DNA of 8,751 bases from PNKC01 sp038323265 (GTDB lineage Bacteria > Chloroflexota > Dehalococcoidia > Tepidiformales > Tepidiformaceae), in NCBI GenBank assembly GCA_038323265.1, contig JBBQGT010000131.1, positions 1-8,751 on the forward strand, given 5' to 3'. Below are positions 1 through 6,839 of this stretch, in pieces (the first letter of the stretch is position 1; each line of letters begins with the position of its first letter). Both the position numbers and the translations under genes were made by a program. The notes beneath the pieces were generated by a model. The model did no database searches, had not been told where the DNA came from, and worked only from the letters and a program-made list of their open reading frames with translations.

Positions 1-171
1 AGCGAACGCCAGCTTTGGGTGAGGCGTGAAGCCTTGGGAGTAGGAGAGCGGCAGTTCCGCCCGCCGAATCGCCCGTTCCCAAAAGCGCAAGACGTCGAGG
101 TGCGAGATGTAGCGGACGCGCTCACCTTTGCGAAAGAGCACCCGGAAGCGTTGGACGGCCATCGAGGGCAT
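1..171 (-). CDS. TIGR03936/DUF2344 family (radical SAM-linked) protein, N-terminal fragment
   Basis: The first 57 codons of a gene that runs off the left edge of the window. The N-terminus reads RFRVLFRKGERVRYISHLD, followed by an Arg-rich helix and then SYSQGFTPHPKLAFA. The ISHLD and QGFxPHPK motifs are the hallmark of the TIGR03936/DUF2344 family. Its members are encoded beside, or fused to, B12-binding radical SAM proteins and have no settled biochemical role. The ATG at 171 is chosen because the family motif begins within ten residues; a second in-frame ATG lies at 162. No convincing Shine-Dalgarno is visible. The gene starts 28 bases after the stop of the isomerase-like gene on the same strand, so it is probably the next gene of the dxr-rseP operon. 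Recognition of the family is firm; the function is unknown. Confidence 0.85.
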   Translation of the reverse strand, partial: MPSMAVQRFRVLFRKGERVRYISHLDVLRFWERAIRRAELPLSYSQGFTPHPKLAFA

Positions 172-199
172 GGTATCACGAGAGAGCCGAGAATCTGCT

Positions 200-1120
200 T
201 TAGCGCAGGCCAATTCGTTCGAGGAAGGCTGGCGCTCCGGAGACGCGGTCATCGGGCTGGTGCTGGTTGATCTCGAGCGTGTAGCGCGGGAGGTGCCGAA
301 CGCCGGCCACGACGTAGTCCCACGAAACGTCGCCGTCGCCGGGCGTGCGATGGTCACCAATGCCGAGGACGTCGTGCAGGTGAGCTCCGATACAGCGCCG
401 CCCGTTCGCATCGAGCCACGACCGGCGGTCCACGAAGCCAAGCCGGTGCAGCACTTCGGCATGGCCGACATCGTGCCAATATCCGGCTTGTTCGAGGCTC
501 AAACCGTCAAGCAACGCTTCGTACTCATCGAACAACGGGATCTCGTGGTAGTGGTAGCGATTCTCCAACCCGATCGCGATGCCGTGCGGTTCGGCTGCTT
601 GCACAAGCGCGACAAGCGATTCCCGCGCCTTCGCGAGATACGGCTCGCGCTCATCCGCCCGGCGCTTCACCACAATCTCACGCAGTTCGGCGAAGCGCGG
701 GTCCTCCTGGTGGCCGGCGTCGAAGAGGCGTCGCATTTCCAATTCCTCGGGAAACTGCTCGGCAATATCCGTGACCGCCCCAAGGTGCACGACCAAACGG
801 TCCACGCCCAGGCGGCCGGCCCATTCGATGCTTGTTGTAGCGAAGCCCACTGCAGCTTTGCGCTCGGCGTCGTCTGTAGAGGCGAGATTGCAGTGCGAAT
901 TGCCGCGGCCATCGTTGTGGCGAACCCAGGGGGCGGGTTGATGGACCGAAGTGACAGGCAGAATGCCCGAATCGAGAATCTGTTGGAGCTTGTCCTGACG
1001 CGTAGAGTGGGAGAGCTCGATGCCGTCGTAACCCGCCTCCGCTGCAAACCGGGCAAAGGCTGCACCGTCGTCGAAGCGGTCCTGCTGGGCGAACATGGTT
1101 GAGAGCGCGAGTGGTTTCAT
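200..1120 (-). CDS. Sugar phosphate isomerase/epimerase-like TIM-barrel protein
   Basis: A 306-residue protein of the xylose isomerase-like / AP endonuclease 2 superfamily, a soluble metal-dependent (beta/alpha)8 barrel. Visible strand-end motifs in order are GIELS (33-37, E35), a His at 60, VHLG (111-114), GLENRYHYH (184-192, E186), WHDVGHAE (215-222, D217 and H220), GAHLHD (245-250), a D/H-rich loop GDHRTPGDGDVSW (255-267) and TLEIN (281-285, E283). The Glu/Asp/His set at 186, 217-220, 247-249 and 283 matches the usual divalent-metal site. The length is typical for the family. The ATG at 1120 overlaps the stop of the upstream membrane-protein gene by four bases (ATGA), which implies translational coupling; an AGGA lies about 12 bases upstream. 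The fold and active-site class are clear. The substrate cannot be read from sequence, and a role as epimerase, isomerase or endonuclease-like enzyme stays open. Confidence 0.85.
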   Translation of the reverse strand: MKPLALSTMFAQQDRFDDGAAFARFAAEAGYDGIELSHSTRQDKLQQILDSGILPVTSVHQPAPWVRHNDGRGNSHCNLASTDDAERKAAVGFATTSIEWAGRLGVDRLVVHLGAVTDIAEQFPEELEMRRLFDAGHQEDPRFAELREIVVKRRADEREPYLAKARESLVALVQAAEPHGIAIGLENRYHYHEIPLFDEYEALLDGLSLEQAGYWHDVGHAEVLHRLGFVDRRSWLDANGRRCIGAHLHDVLGIGDHRTPGDGDVSWDYVVAGVRHLPRYTLEINQHQPDDRVSGAPAFLERIGLR

Positions 1121-1425
1121 TTGGTGGTGTGTTCCTGCGATGCAGTTGGAGTGGACGCTGGATGGTGGAGGCTGAACCGCCGAAGGGCGAGCAGGATCGA
1201 CGGTACGGCCACGGCTGCTAGAAGGCTAATCCAAAGGCCGGCCACGCCATTGGCGCCGAATACCGGCACCGCAAACCCGGCAACCACTGCCGCAAAGAGG
1301 CAGAGAGGCAGATTAATCAGGCCCGCCTCACCACGCGTGGCAATTGAGAGCACCAGCCAGGGCGCGAAGCCGCAGATCAACCAGGCGACGACGAAGATGC
1401 TGAGGAAGATGAGATCGAACAGCAC
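1117..1425 (-). CDS. Small integral membrane protein, three predicted helices, unknown function
   Basis: A 102-residue protein that I do not recognise. It has three hydrophobic segments at about residues 3-29, 41-57 and 64-83, short basic or polar loops, and a polar Ser/Thr/His-rich tail of about 19 residues. It begins with GTG at 1425, nine bases after the rseP stop, with only a weak AGG-like Shine-Dalgarno. Its stop overlaps the start of the isomerase-like gene as ATGA. These tight junctions on both sides argue that it is a real translated gene within the dxr-rseP transcript, although it has no signature motif. By position it could assist or be co-regulated with the neighbouring membrane protease, but that is inference only. 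The long opposite-strand frame over the same bases lacks protein-like features. Confidence 0.72.
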   Translation of the reverse strand: MLFDLIFLSIFVVAWLICGFAPWLVLSIATRGEAGLINLPLCLFAAVVAGFAVPVFGANGVAGLWISLLAAVAVPSILLALRRFSLHHPASTPTASQEHTTK

Positions 1426-1434
1426 CGGGCGAGC

Positions 1435-2625
1435 CTAGGTCACAAGGCGGGCGATATCGAAGTAGGTAACCACCAGCACGCCGCCCATGAGCAAAGCGAA
1501 GCCCGTGAGGTGGACCAACGCTTCCTTTTCGGGCGCGATACGGCGTCCGCCGCGCAGAATCTCCACGAAGACGAAGAACATTCGCCCGCCATCGAGCATA
1601 GGCAGCGGCAGGGCGTTGAAGATCGCAAGGTTGAGGCTAAGCAGCGCGGCGAACTCGATGAGTGGACGCCAACCCTCCTGTTCGATCAGGTCGCCGGTCG
1701 TTGTGGCGATGCCAACCGGGCCTGTAAACGTGGGCTGATCTTCGCCGGACGGCGAGCCGCTATTGCCGCCGATGCGCGATTGAATCTCGTTCTTGGTGAG
1801 GACAACAGTGTCCCAGAGAGAACCGACTGCCTTGGGGAACGCCTCCCAAGGGTAGTACGAGACTGATTCTGTGAACGGAAAGATCAGCTCCGCCTTCGTG
1901 CAGGTCCCGGCGTCGTCGAATTCGAGACAGCGAGAGGGCGCAGAGATGCGGATGCCCGTTGGCCCCTGCCCTGCTGGTGGGTGCCAGCGTGCGAAGACGT
2001 CGGCGGTAAGGGTCGAACCGGCGCGAGAGATGACCCAAGTCTGCGTCTGGCCGAGGTGCAGGCGGTTGGCGTAAATCAGTTCGTTTGTGTTCTTCACATC
2101 GCGGCCCTCGACTTCGAGGACACGGTCTCCGGGCTGAAGCCCCTGTAGCGGCGCTGTGCCATCGCGCATTTCACCACTGATCTTCGCTTCCGAAGCGGGC
2201 GAGCCAGCGGCCACTTCGCCAACCTGGGCCCCGGCCAGCGAGCGTTCACGGGGGACCATGAATCCCACCGCGAGCAGCAGGATGGCAAGCACGAAGTTCA
2301 TGAAGACGCCGGCGAACATCACGGTGAGGCGTTTCCAACGCGGCGCAGCAGCCAGCGAGTGCGGGTCCGTCGGGTCTTCCTCGCCCAGCAACCGCACGAA
2401 GCCGCCGATCGGCAACCAGTTGAGGGTGTACTCCGTATCGCCTTTGCGCAGGTAAGTCAGCGCTTTGGGGGGGAATCCGATGCCGAACTCCAAAACCTTG
2501 ATGCCGAACGCCTTGGCAGCGAGGAAGTGCCCGAATTCATGCAATACCACGAGGACAAGTAGCAGCCCGAGGAACGGCACCGCGGCACGAAGGATGGCGA
2601 CCGCGTCGAAAGCAAGAAAAATCAA
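1435..2625 (-). CDS. rseP: RIP metalloprotease RseP (M50 site-2 protease)
   Basis: A membrane zinc metalloprotease that cleaves transmembrane segments, for example of anti-sigma factors or leftover signal peptides. It has 396 residues, with TM1 at about 11-28 running into the zinc motif HEFGH (29-33). The conserved stretch LNWLPIGGFVRLLGEEDP follows. TM2 spans about 99-124, and a single PDZ domain about 128-205 contains GLQPGDRVLEVEGR. The FxGPVGI-type motif precedes TM3, which carries NALPLPMLDGG (337-347) with D345 as third zinc ligand. TM4 lies near 370-389. All catalytic residues are present. The start is TTG at 2625, overlapping the dxr stop as TTGA; a GGAG seven bases upstream supports it. 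A later start at GTG codon 16 would cut into TM1. It lies directly downstream of dxr, a common gene order. Its natural substrate is not evident here. Confidence 0.95.
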   Translation of the reverse strand: MIFLAFDAVAILRAAVPFLGLLLVLVVLHEFGHFLAAKAFGIKVLEFGIGFPPKALTYLRKGDTEYTLNWLPIGGFVRLLGEEDPTDPHSLAAAPRWKRLTVMFAGVFMNFVLAILLLAVGFMVPRERSLAGAQVGEVAAGSPASEAKISGEMRDGTAPLQGLQPGDRVLEVEGRDVKNTNELIYANRLHLGQTQTWVISRAGSTLTADVFARWHPPAGQGPTGIRISAPSRCLEFDDAGTCTKAELIFPFTESVSYYPWEAFPKAVGSLWDTVVLTKNEIQSRIGGNSGSPSGEDQPTFTGPVGIATTTGDLIEQEGWRPLIEFAALLSLNLAIFNALPLPMLDGGRMFFVFVEILRGGRRIAPEKEALVHLTGFALLMGGVLVVTYFDIARLVT

Positions 2626-3779
2626 ACTGGCGCTCCAGTGGCCAGGCCGCGCGCGTGGCGGCGGCCTTCGGCATCTGCCGCGAGCACGGCCTCAAGGTCC
2701 GGCTCCGCGGCGGGGTTGTGGCGTTCGAGAGCAGATTCAATCACGCCAGGGATATCGAGGAAGCCAATGTCGCCCCCGAGGAAACGCTCGACTGCAATTT
2801 CATCAGCGGCGGCCATCACTGCCGGATAGGTGCCGCCTCGCCGGCCAACATCCATGGCTAGCCGCAAACAGGGGAAGCGATCCATATCCGGGCGACCGAA
2901 ATTGAGCGTCCCGATGGCTGCAAGGTCCAGCGCCGGGGCCGGTGGCGTAGGCATGCGGTTGGGATAAGCCAAGGCCAGTTGAATCGGCAGACGCATATCC
3001 GGCACACCGAGCTGGGCCTTTACGCTGCCATCGCTGAACTCAACGAGGGAATGGACGATCGATTCGCGGTGCAGGACGACTTCCACCTTTTCCATCGGGA
3101 CATCGAACAGCCAGGTGGCTTCGATCGTCTCCATCCCTTTGTTCATCAGGGAGGCGCTATCGACGGTTATCTTTCGTCCCATCTTCCACGTGGGGTGGTT
3201 AAGTGCCTGTTCAGTGGTAACCGCCGAAAGCTGCGCCTGGTCGAAATCGCGGAAGGCGCCGCCGCTGGCGGTGAGCAGAATGCGCCGGATGGTGTGACCC
3301 TCTTCGCCCCAGAGGCATTGCCAGATGGCGGAGTGCTCGCTATCCACCGGGAGGAGCGCTCCCCCGCCGCGGAGCATTGCGGCGCGCACCAGGTTGCCTG
3401 CCATGACCAGTACTTCTTTGTTAGCGATGGCGACGGGACGGCCGGCCTCCAGGGCGCGCAGGGTTGGCGTGAGCCCGGCGGCGCCGGCGGTGCTCACGAG
3501 CAGCACATCGGTCTCGTCGGCGACGGCCATTTCGTCCATCGAAACGATCGACGCGCCGGTTTCGGCGACCGCTTCATCGAGCGCAGCCGAGCGGCTTTCG
3601 GCGGAAACATAGCGGGGCCGGAACTCCACCACCTGCCGCGCCAACTCATCGCAGTTATGTCCCGCGGCGAGCGCAACCACTCGGAACATCTCCGGCGCCT
3701 TGCGAATGACATCGAGCGACTGCTGGCCTACCGAGCCGGTTGAACCGAGCAGTGCGATGCCGCGAGGCGAGTCTTTCAT
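2622..3779 (-). CDS. dxr: 1-deoxy-D-xylulose 5-phosphate reductoisomerase (IspC/DXR)
   Basis: Converts 1-deoxy-D-xylulose 5-phosphate to 2-C-methyl-D-erythritol 4-phosphate with NADPH, the committed step of the MEP isoprenoid pathway; the enzyme is cytosolic. It has 385 residues from the ATG at 3779. The Rossmann NADPH site is GSTGSVG (12-18), followed by AGHN (39-42) and ANKE (119-122). The metal and substrate site comprises DSEH (146-149), ASGG (171-174), HPTWKMG (195-201) and NKGME (213-217). By family knowledge D146, E148 and E217 bind the divalent metal. All core motifs are intact, so it should be active. A GTG nine codons upstream (3806) keeps the frame, but the ATG places the Rossmann motif at the usual distance. 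The ATG has no Shine-Dalgarno and lies six bases after a TACGAT hexamer, suggesting a leaderless transcript. It is the first gene of the leftward cluster. Confidence 0.96.
   Translation of the reverse strand: MKDSPRGIALLGSTGSVGQQSLDVIRKAPEMFRVVALAAGHNCDELARQVVEFRPRYVSAESRSAALDEAVAETGASIVSMDEMAVADETDVLLVSTAGAAGLTPTLRALEAGRPVAIANKEVLVMAGNLVRAAMLRGGGALLPVDSEHSAIWQCLWGEEGHTIRRILLTASGGAFRDFDQAQLSAVTTEQALNHPTWKMGRKITVDSASLMNKGMETIEATWLFDVPMEKVEVVLHRESIVHSLVEFSDGSVKAQLGVPDMRLPIQLALAYPNRMPTPPAPALDLAAIGTLNFGRPDMDRFPCLRLAMDVGRRGGTYPAVMAAADEIAVERFLGGDIGFLDIPGVIESALERHNPAAEPDLEAVLAADAEGRRHARGLATGAPV
2633..2636 (-). promoter_or_regulatory. Shine-Dalgarno GGAG for rseP
   Basis: GGAG on the minus strand, seven bases before the TTG at 2625. 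It lies inside the last codons of dxr and decides the unusual TTG start of rseP. Together with the four-base stop/start overlap it suggests coupled translation. Confidence 0.6.
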
Positions 3780-3785
3780 GCAGCC

Positions 3786-3791
3786 ATCGTA
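3786..3791 (-). promoter_or_regulatory. Putative -10 element of dxr (leaderless promoter)
   Basis: The minus-strand hexamer TACGAT matches the -10 consensus TATAAT at four of six bases, including the key A2 and T6. It ends exactly six bases before the dxr ATG, so transcription would begin at or next to the start codon. No clear -35 element is visible at 16-19 bases. The call leans on the identical arrangement at the divergent gene. Confidence 0.45.
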
Positions 3792-3829
3792 TCGCCTCGA
3801 GTGCACCGGAGACAGTCAGCATCCTCCCT

Positions 3830-3855
3830 CGTTTCCACGGTATCGCGCGTTTCCA
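3830..3855. repeat. Direct repeat CGTTTCCA x2 in the divergent intergenic region
   Basis: The 8-base word CGTTTCCA occurs at 3830-3837 and again at 3848-3855, start to start 18 bases apart. The second copy ends six bases before the proposed -35 of the rightward gene. It could be an operator for a protein binding two direct half-sites between the dxr and ligase promoters. It is short enough that chance is possible. Confidence 0.3.
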
Positions 3856-3861
3856 TTTGCT

Positions 3862-3890
3862 TTGTGCGTTTGCGGGGGCGCGCCTACGAT
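3862..3890 (+). promoter_or_regulatory. Putative leaderless promoter of the O-antigen ligase-like gene
   Basis: TTGTGC (3862-3867) as a weak -35 is followed by a 17-base spacer and TACGAT (3885-3890) as -10. Six bases later comes GTG at 3897. No Shine-Dalgarno precedes that GTG, which fits initiation at the 5' end of the transcript. The -10 word and its spacing to the start codon equal those found at dxr on the other strand. Confidence 0.45.
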
Positions 3891-3896
3891 CAGGCG

Positions 3897-5777
3897 GTGA
3901 CGCGAAGCTCGGCTCGCCGACTGGCCGAGTTGAGGCGAGCGCCCGGCAAGGCATGTATCGCGGCCGGGGTATTCATCTCGCTGGCCATTACGCCAGCGAT
4001 TTTCGACCCCCAGCTGTACGACGACTTCACTCTGCCAAAGCAAGCATCGCTGCTTCTTGCGACGGCCAGCATCCTCGCTGGGCTCGCTCTCGAAGGCAGC
4101 TTCCTCCCGCGCCAGCCAGCGATTCGCTGGCTCCTGGTGGCATGGACAGTCCTCCTGATGCTCAGCTTCGCGGCCGGGGTGGATCGGCGCGGCAGCCTGC
4201 TTGGGTACTACCAATACCGCCAGGGACTTCTCACGCAGGTCGCCTACATTGCGCTGTTCCTTGGAGCGTTGAACCTGGCGAGGAGCGGAAATGTGCGCTG
4301 GATCGCCTGGGCAGGGGCGGCGGGAATCATCCCGGCATTCGCTTACACGTCGCTCCAGTCGCTGGACGCCGACCCGTTCGAATGGTGGGTCGATACTTCG
4401 GTGCAGGCGTTCGGCACCATTGGCAATGCGAACGAGCTGGCGGCATACGCGGTCCTCGCCCTGGCCTTCTGCGGTGTGACCGCCGCTTCGAAGGGGCGGT
4501 GGCTCGCAACCACGTTTCCACTCTCGGCGGCAGTCTGTTTCATCGTCCTGCAGTCGGAGAGCCGAAGCGGGTTGATCGCCCTTGCGCTCGTCGCGCTCGT
4601 CTACCCCGCCGCAAGCGTGGCGCTTGGGATATCAAGGAGCGCCTGGGCGAGGAATGGCCTGGTCGCGGCCGGAGGGCTGGCGTTTGGCGTCGTCTTGAGC
4701 TTCGGCGCGGGGGGAGTGGCGGGGACGGCTTCGCGTGTAAACACGGGACTCGGGGGCTCCGACAACGATGGGATTACTCGCGTCGCCCTTTGGGAGGGGA
4801 CAGTGCCGGTGATCGCGGCGGCTCCGTTTCTGGGGTCTGGCCCCGATTCGCTCTTCCTCCAGTTCCCCAAGCACCGCCCAGACGACCTCGGTGGGGCGTT
4901 CCACGAGTACGACCTGGTGGCGCAAAGCAGCCACAACCTGTTGCTCGATGTAGCCGCTAACCAGGGGCTGCTCGCGTTCGGCACGCTGCTGGCGCTGCTG
5001 GCTACCGTCGCGGTTGTCTCGTTTCGGCGAGTCCGCAGAACGCGCGACGATGAGCAATCGCCGTTCATCGCGGCGGCTGTCGCTGGCTACCTCGCACTGA
5101 CCATGCTCAACCCGGTCTCGCTCGCCGCGCACGCCATCTTTTTCGTGTTGCTTGGGGTGCTCACGGGCCGGGCAGAGCCCGCGGCAGCCGTTACAACTCG
5201 GGCGCCATTCCGCAGACCGTTACGGCTCCTGATGGCGGCGCCCGGCGCAGCCTGCCTGCTGGGAATTGCCGTGCTGCTGCCGATTGCCGACTTGAAGGCG
5301 AACGAGGGTTGGGAGTCGCATGCCAGTGGGCAATTTGCGGACGGCGCCCGAGCCTACGCGACGGCCAGCAACATCCTTCCGTTCGAACGTTCCTACGCCC
5401 GCGGCGAGGCCGAAGACTGGCTGGCCGCAGGGGTGGCGTCCGATAACGAAGCGCTGCTTCGGGCGAAGGCCGCCTACGAGCAGTTCGACTCAGACTTCGG
5501 GCTATCAAGCACAGAGGCGTTGGGCCTTGCCGCCGCGCGGCTTGGTCTCGGAGATACTTTCGAGCTGGAACAACTTATCGACCGGGCTCTGAGGCTCAAT
5601 CCGTACGCGATACTTCGTCAACCGCCGGACGCCGAACGCGTCCCGATGCAGGAGTACACCGACAGGCTCCACCAGGCGGCCCGCATCGGCGGGACGTTGC
5701 GGTTCTCGACGACCGATCGCTATCTCAAGCACCCCTGGGTGTACGTCGTCCCAAACGATGGCGTGGCAACACCCTAA
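3897..5777 (+). CDS. O-antigen ligase/polymerase (Wzy/WaaL) family membrane protein with TPR-like tail
   Basis: A 626-residue polytopic membrane protein with about 13 hydrophobic segments up to residue 465. The Wzy_C (O-antigen ligase) signature includes GTIGNANELAAY (173-184), SESRSGL (220-226), RVALWE (295-300) before PFLGSGPDS (310-318), and SSHN (344-347) at the end of a long extracytoplasmic loop. R223, R295 and H346 follow the order of residues known as essential in WaaL. The family joins or polymerises undecaprenyl-linked glycans outside the membrane; the actual glycan here is unknown. Residues 466-626 form a soluble, helix-rich tail with TPR-like sequence (ANEGWESHASGQFADGARAY), as seen in several long family members. 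The GTG at 3897 is preferred: it precedes TM1 by about 19 residues and follows the promoter-like hexamer. An earlier GTG at 3801 would add a low-quality extension overlapping the dxr promoter. No other glycan genes are in view. Confidence 0.85.
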   Translation: MTRSSARRLAELRRAPGKACIAAGVFISLAITPAIFDPQLYDDFTLPKQASLLLATASILAGLALEGSFLPRQPAIRWLLVAWTVLLMLSFAAGVDRRGSLLGYYQYRQGLLTQVAYIALFLGALNLARSGNVRWIAWAGAAGIIPAFAYTSLQSLDADPFEWWVDTSVQAFGTIGNANELAAYAVLALAFCGVTAASKGRWLATTFPLSAAVCFIVLQSESRSGLIALALVALVYPAASVALGISRSAWARNGLVAAGGLAFGVVLSFGAGGVAGTASRVNTGLGGSDNDGITRVALWEGTVPVIAAAPFLGSGPDSLFLQFPKHRPDDLGGAFHEYDLVAQSSHNLLLDVAANQGLLAFGTLLALLATVAVVSFRRVRRTRDDEQSPFIAAAVAGYLALTMLNPVSLAAHAIFFVLLGVLTGRAEPAAAVTTRAPFRRPLRLLMAAPGAACLLGIAVLLPIADLKANEGWESHASGQFADGARAYATASNILPFERSYARGEAEDWLAAGVASDNEALLRAKAAYEQFDSDFGLSSTEALGLAAARLGLGDTFELEQLIDRALRLNPYAILRQPPDAERVPMQEYTDRLHQAARIGGTLRFSTTDRYLKHPWVYVVPNDGVATP

Positions 5778-5828
5778 AACGCCCTCTGGCGGCTTCCGCT
5801 CCGCTGCGACGTGCGCCAACATGCAGCG

Positions 5829-6836
5829 ATGCTGCTAGTGGCTGACGGAAACAACCTTGCCTGGGCTGGATTTCACGCTCTACGACGAGCGATGGGCGCC
5901 GAAACGCCGGACGAAAACGTGCGCGCGGCGCTGCTCGGGCTGACGCAGAGCGTGCTCGGATTTGCCAGCCGCAACGGCGAGCCGCCTACGCCAGGGCGCC
6001 CTCCCTCGACGGCGCAGGCAGGCTTCGCCTTCGGTTCAGAAACAGAGACCTCTCGCCTGGTGGTCTGCTTTGACGAGGGCCGGCCACTGCGGCGCCGGCA
6101 GATCTACCCGCCTTACCAGACGGGTCGCGAAGGCAATCCCAGCTTTATGGAGAACGAGCCCTTCGTGCTGGCGGGGATCGCACAGTTCATCGAGATGACC
6201 AGCTTGTTGCCCGTCGAAGTTGTGCGCGGCGTGAACACTGAAGCCGACGACCTGATCGCGGCGGTGGTGATGCAAGCGCCCGAGGACCGCGTGCGAATCG
6301 CCTCCACCGATCGCGACTTCCTGCAACTGGTTGATGGTCGCGTCTCGGTCTATTCGCCGGTGAAGCGAATTGTGATCGACGAATCGAACTTCGCGGAAGT
6401 GACCGCGCCGCGCGGGTCGGACGACGTGCCCATCGTGTTTCCGCGCGAACGCTACCTGGACTACCGGGCAGCCAGTGGCGACGCCAGTGACGACCTTCCG
6501 GGCATCCCCGGGGTGGGTGCGTTGACGGCCGCGCGGCTCCTTGTGCATGCCGAACTAGACGCCTATTTCGCATCGCCGGAGTTGGCAGGTCGTGTGCTGG
6601 GGAGGCGAAACGCCAAGCTGGAAGAATCTCTTGCCAACAACTTGGCGAGGGACGCCGTGGAGCGCAATCGCGCGTTGATGGATCTCCGGCTGGCGGCCAC
6701 GCGCTACCCAGACCTCTCGGATTATCAGCGCCGAGGGACGTGGGATGAGGCTCGCTTCCGGGCGTGGGTGGCCGAGCAGCGCATCGCTGCGCTCGACCTG
6801 GAGTCGGCGTGCGTCACCATGCGCCGGCTGGCCTGA
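5829..6836 (+). CDS. Stand-alone 5'-3' exonuclease / flap endonuclease (Pol I N-terminal type)
   Basis: A 335-residue nuclease of the FEN / Pol I 5'-3' exonuclease superfamily, expected to trim 5' flaps or RNA primers during replication and repair. The PIN-like N-domain starts with VADGNNLAW (D6). It continues with FDEGRPLRRRQIYPPYQTGR (81-100, D82), EADD (138-141) and STDRDFLQLV (159-168, D161 and D163). The C-domain has GDASDDLPGIPGVG (217-230), with acidic residues D218, D221 and D222 and a helix-hairpin-helix DNA-binding motif. All metal-binding acids appear present. A Pro/Gly/Ser-rich insertion at about 48-75 sits between the first helix and the second strand. There is no fused polymerase. 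The ATG at 5829 places D6 correctly; a GTG at 5811 would add six residues. Neither has a Shine-Dalgarno. It begins 51 bases after the ligase-like gene, so co-transcription is possible. Confidence 0.9.
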   Translation: MLLVADGNNLAWAGFHALRRAMGAETPDENVRAALLGLTQSVLGFASRNGEPPTPGRPPSTAQAGFAFGSETETSRLVVCFDEGRPLRRRQIYPPYQTGREGNPSFMENEPFVLAGIAQFIEMTSLLPVEVVRGVNTEADDLIAAVVMQAPEDRVRIASTDRDFLQLVDGRVSVYSPVKRIVIDESNFAEVTAPRGSDDVPIVFPRERYLDYRAASGDASDDLPGIPGVGALTAARLLVHAELDAYFASPELAGRVLGRRNAKLEESLANNLARDAVERNRALMDLRLAATRYPDLSDYQRRGTWDEARFRAWVAEQRIAALDLESACVTMRRLA

Positions 6837-6839
6837 GTC

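Noticed and set aside
128..1102. Long plus-strand open frame opposite the isomerase-like gene
   Set aside because: It mirrors the minus-strand gene in high-GC sequence. The minus frame has coherent TIM-barrel metal-site motifs, and this one has no recognisable domain.
3780..3806. Upstream GTG start (3806) for dxr
   Set aside because: It would add nine residues before the Rossmann motif and would put the TACGAT hexamer inside the coding region. The ATG at 3779 fits the family N-terminus better.
3801..3896. GTG at 3801 as start of the ligase-like protein
   Set aside because: The 32-residue extension is not membrane-like or conserved-looking, and it would cover the divergent promoter region. 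GTG 3897 lies just before the first helix.
3740..4960. 406-codon plus-strand frame overlapping the ligase-like gene
   Set aside because: It is Arg/Pro/Gly-rich with no domain. The overlapping frame carries membrane helices and Wzy_C motifs, so this is a shadow frame.
4632..5132. Minus-strand open frames inside the ligase-like gene
   Set aside because: Low-complexity Arg/Ser-rich translations typical of antisense frames, with no start signal or family match.
5780..5791. Short inverted repeat CGCC-CTCT-GGCG after the ligase-like stop, as a terminator
   Set aside because: The stem has only four pairs and no T-run follows. The exonuclease gene begins soon after on the same strand.
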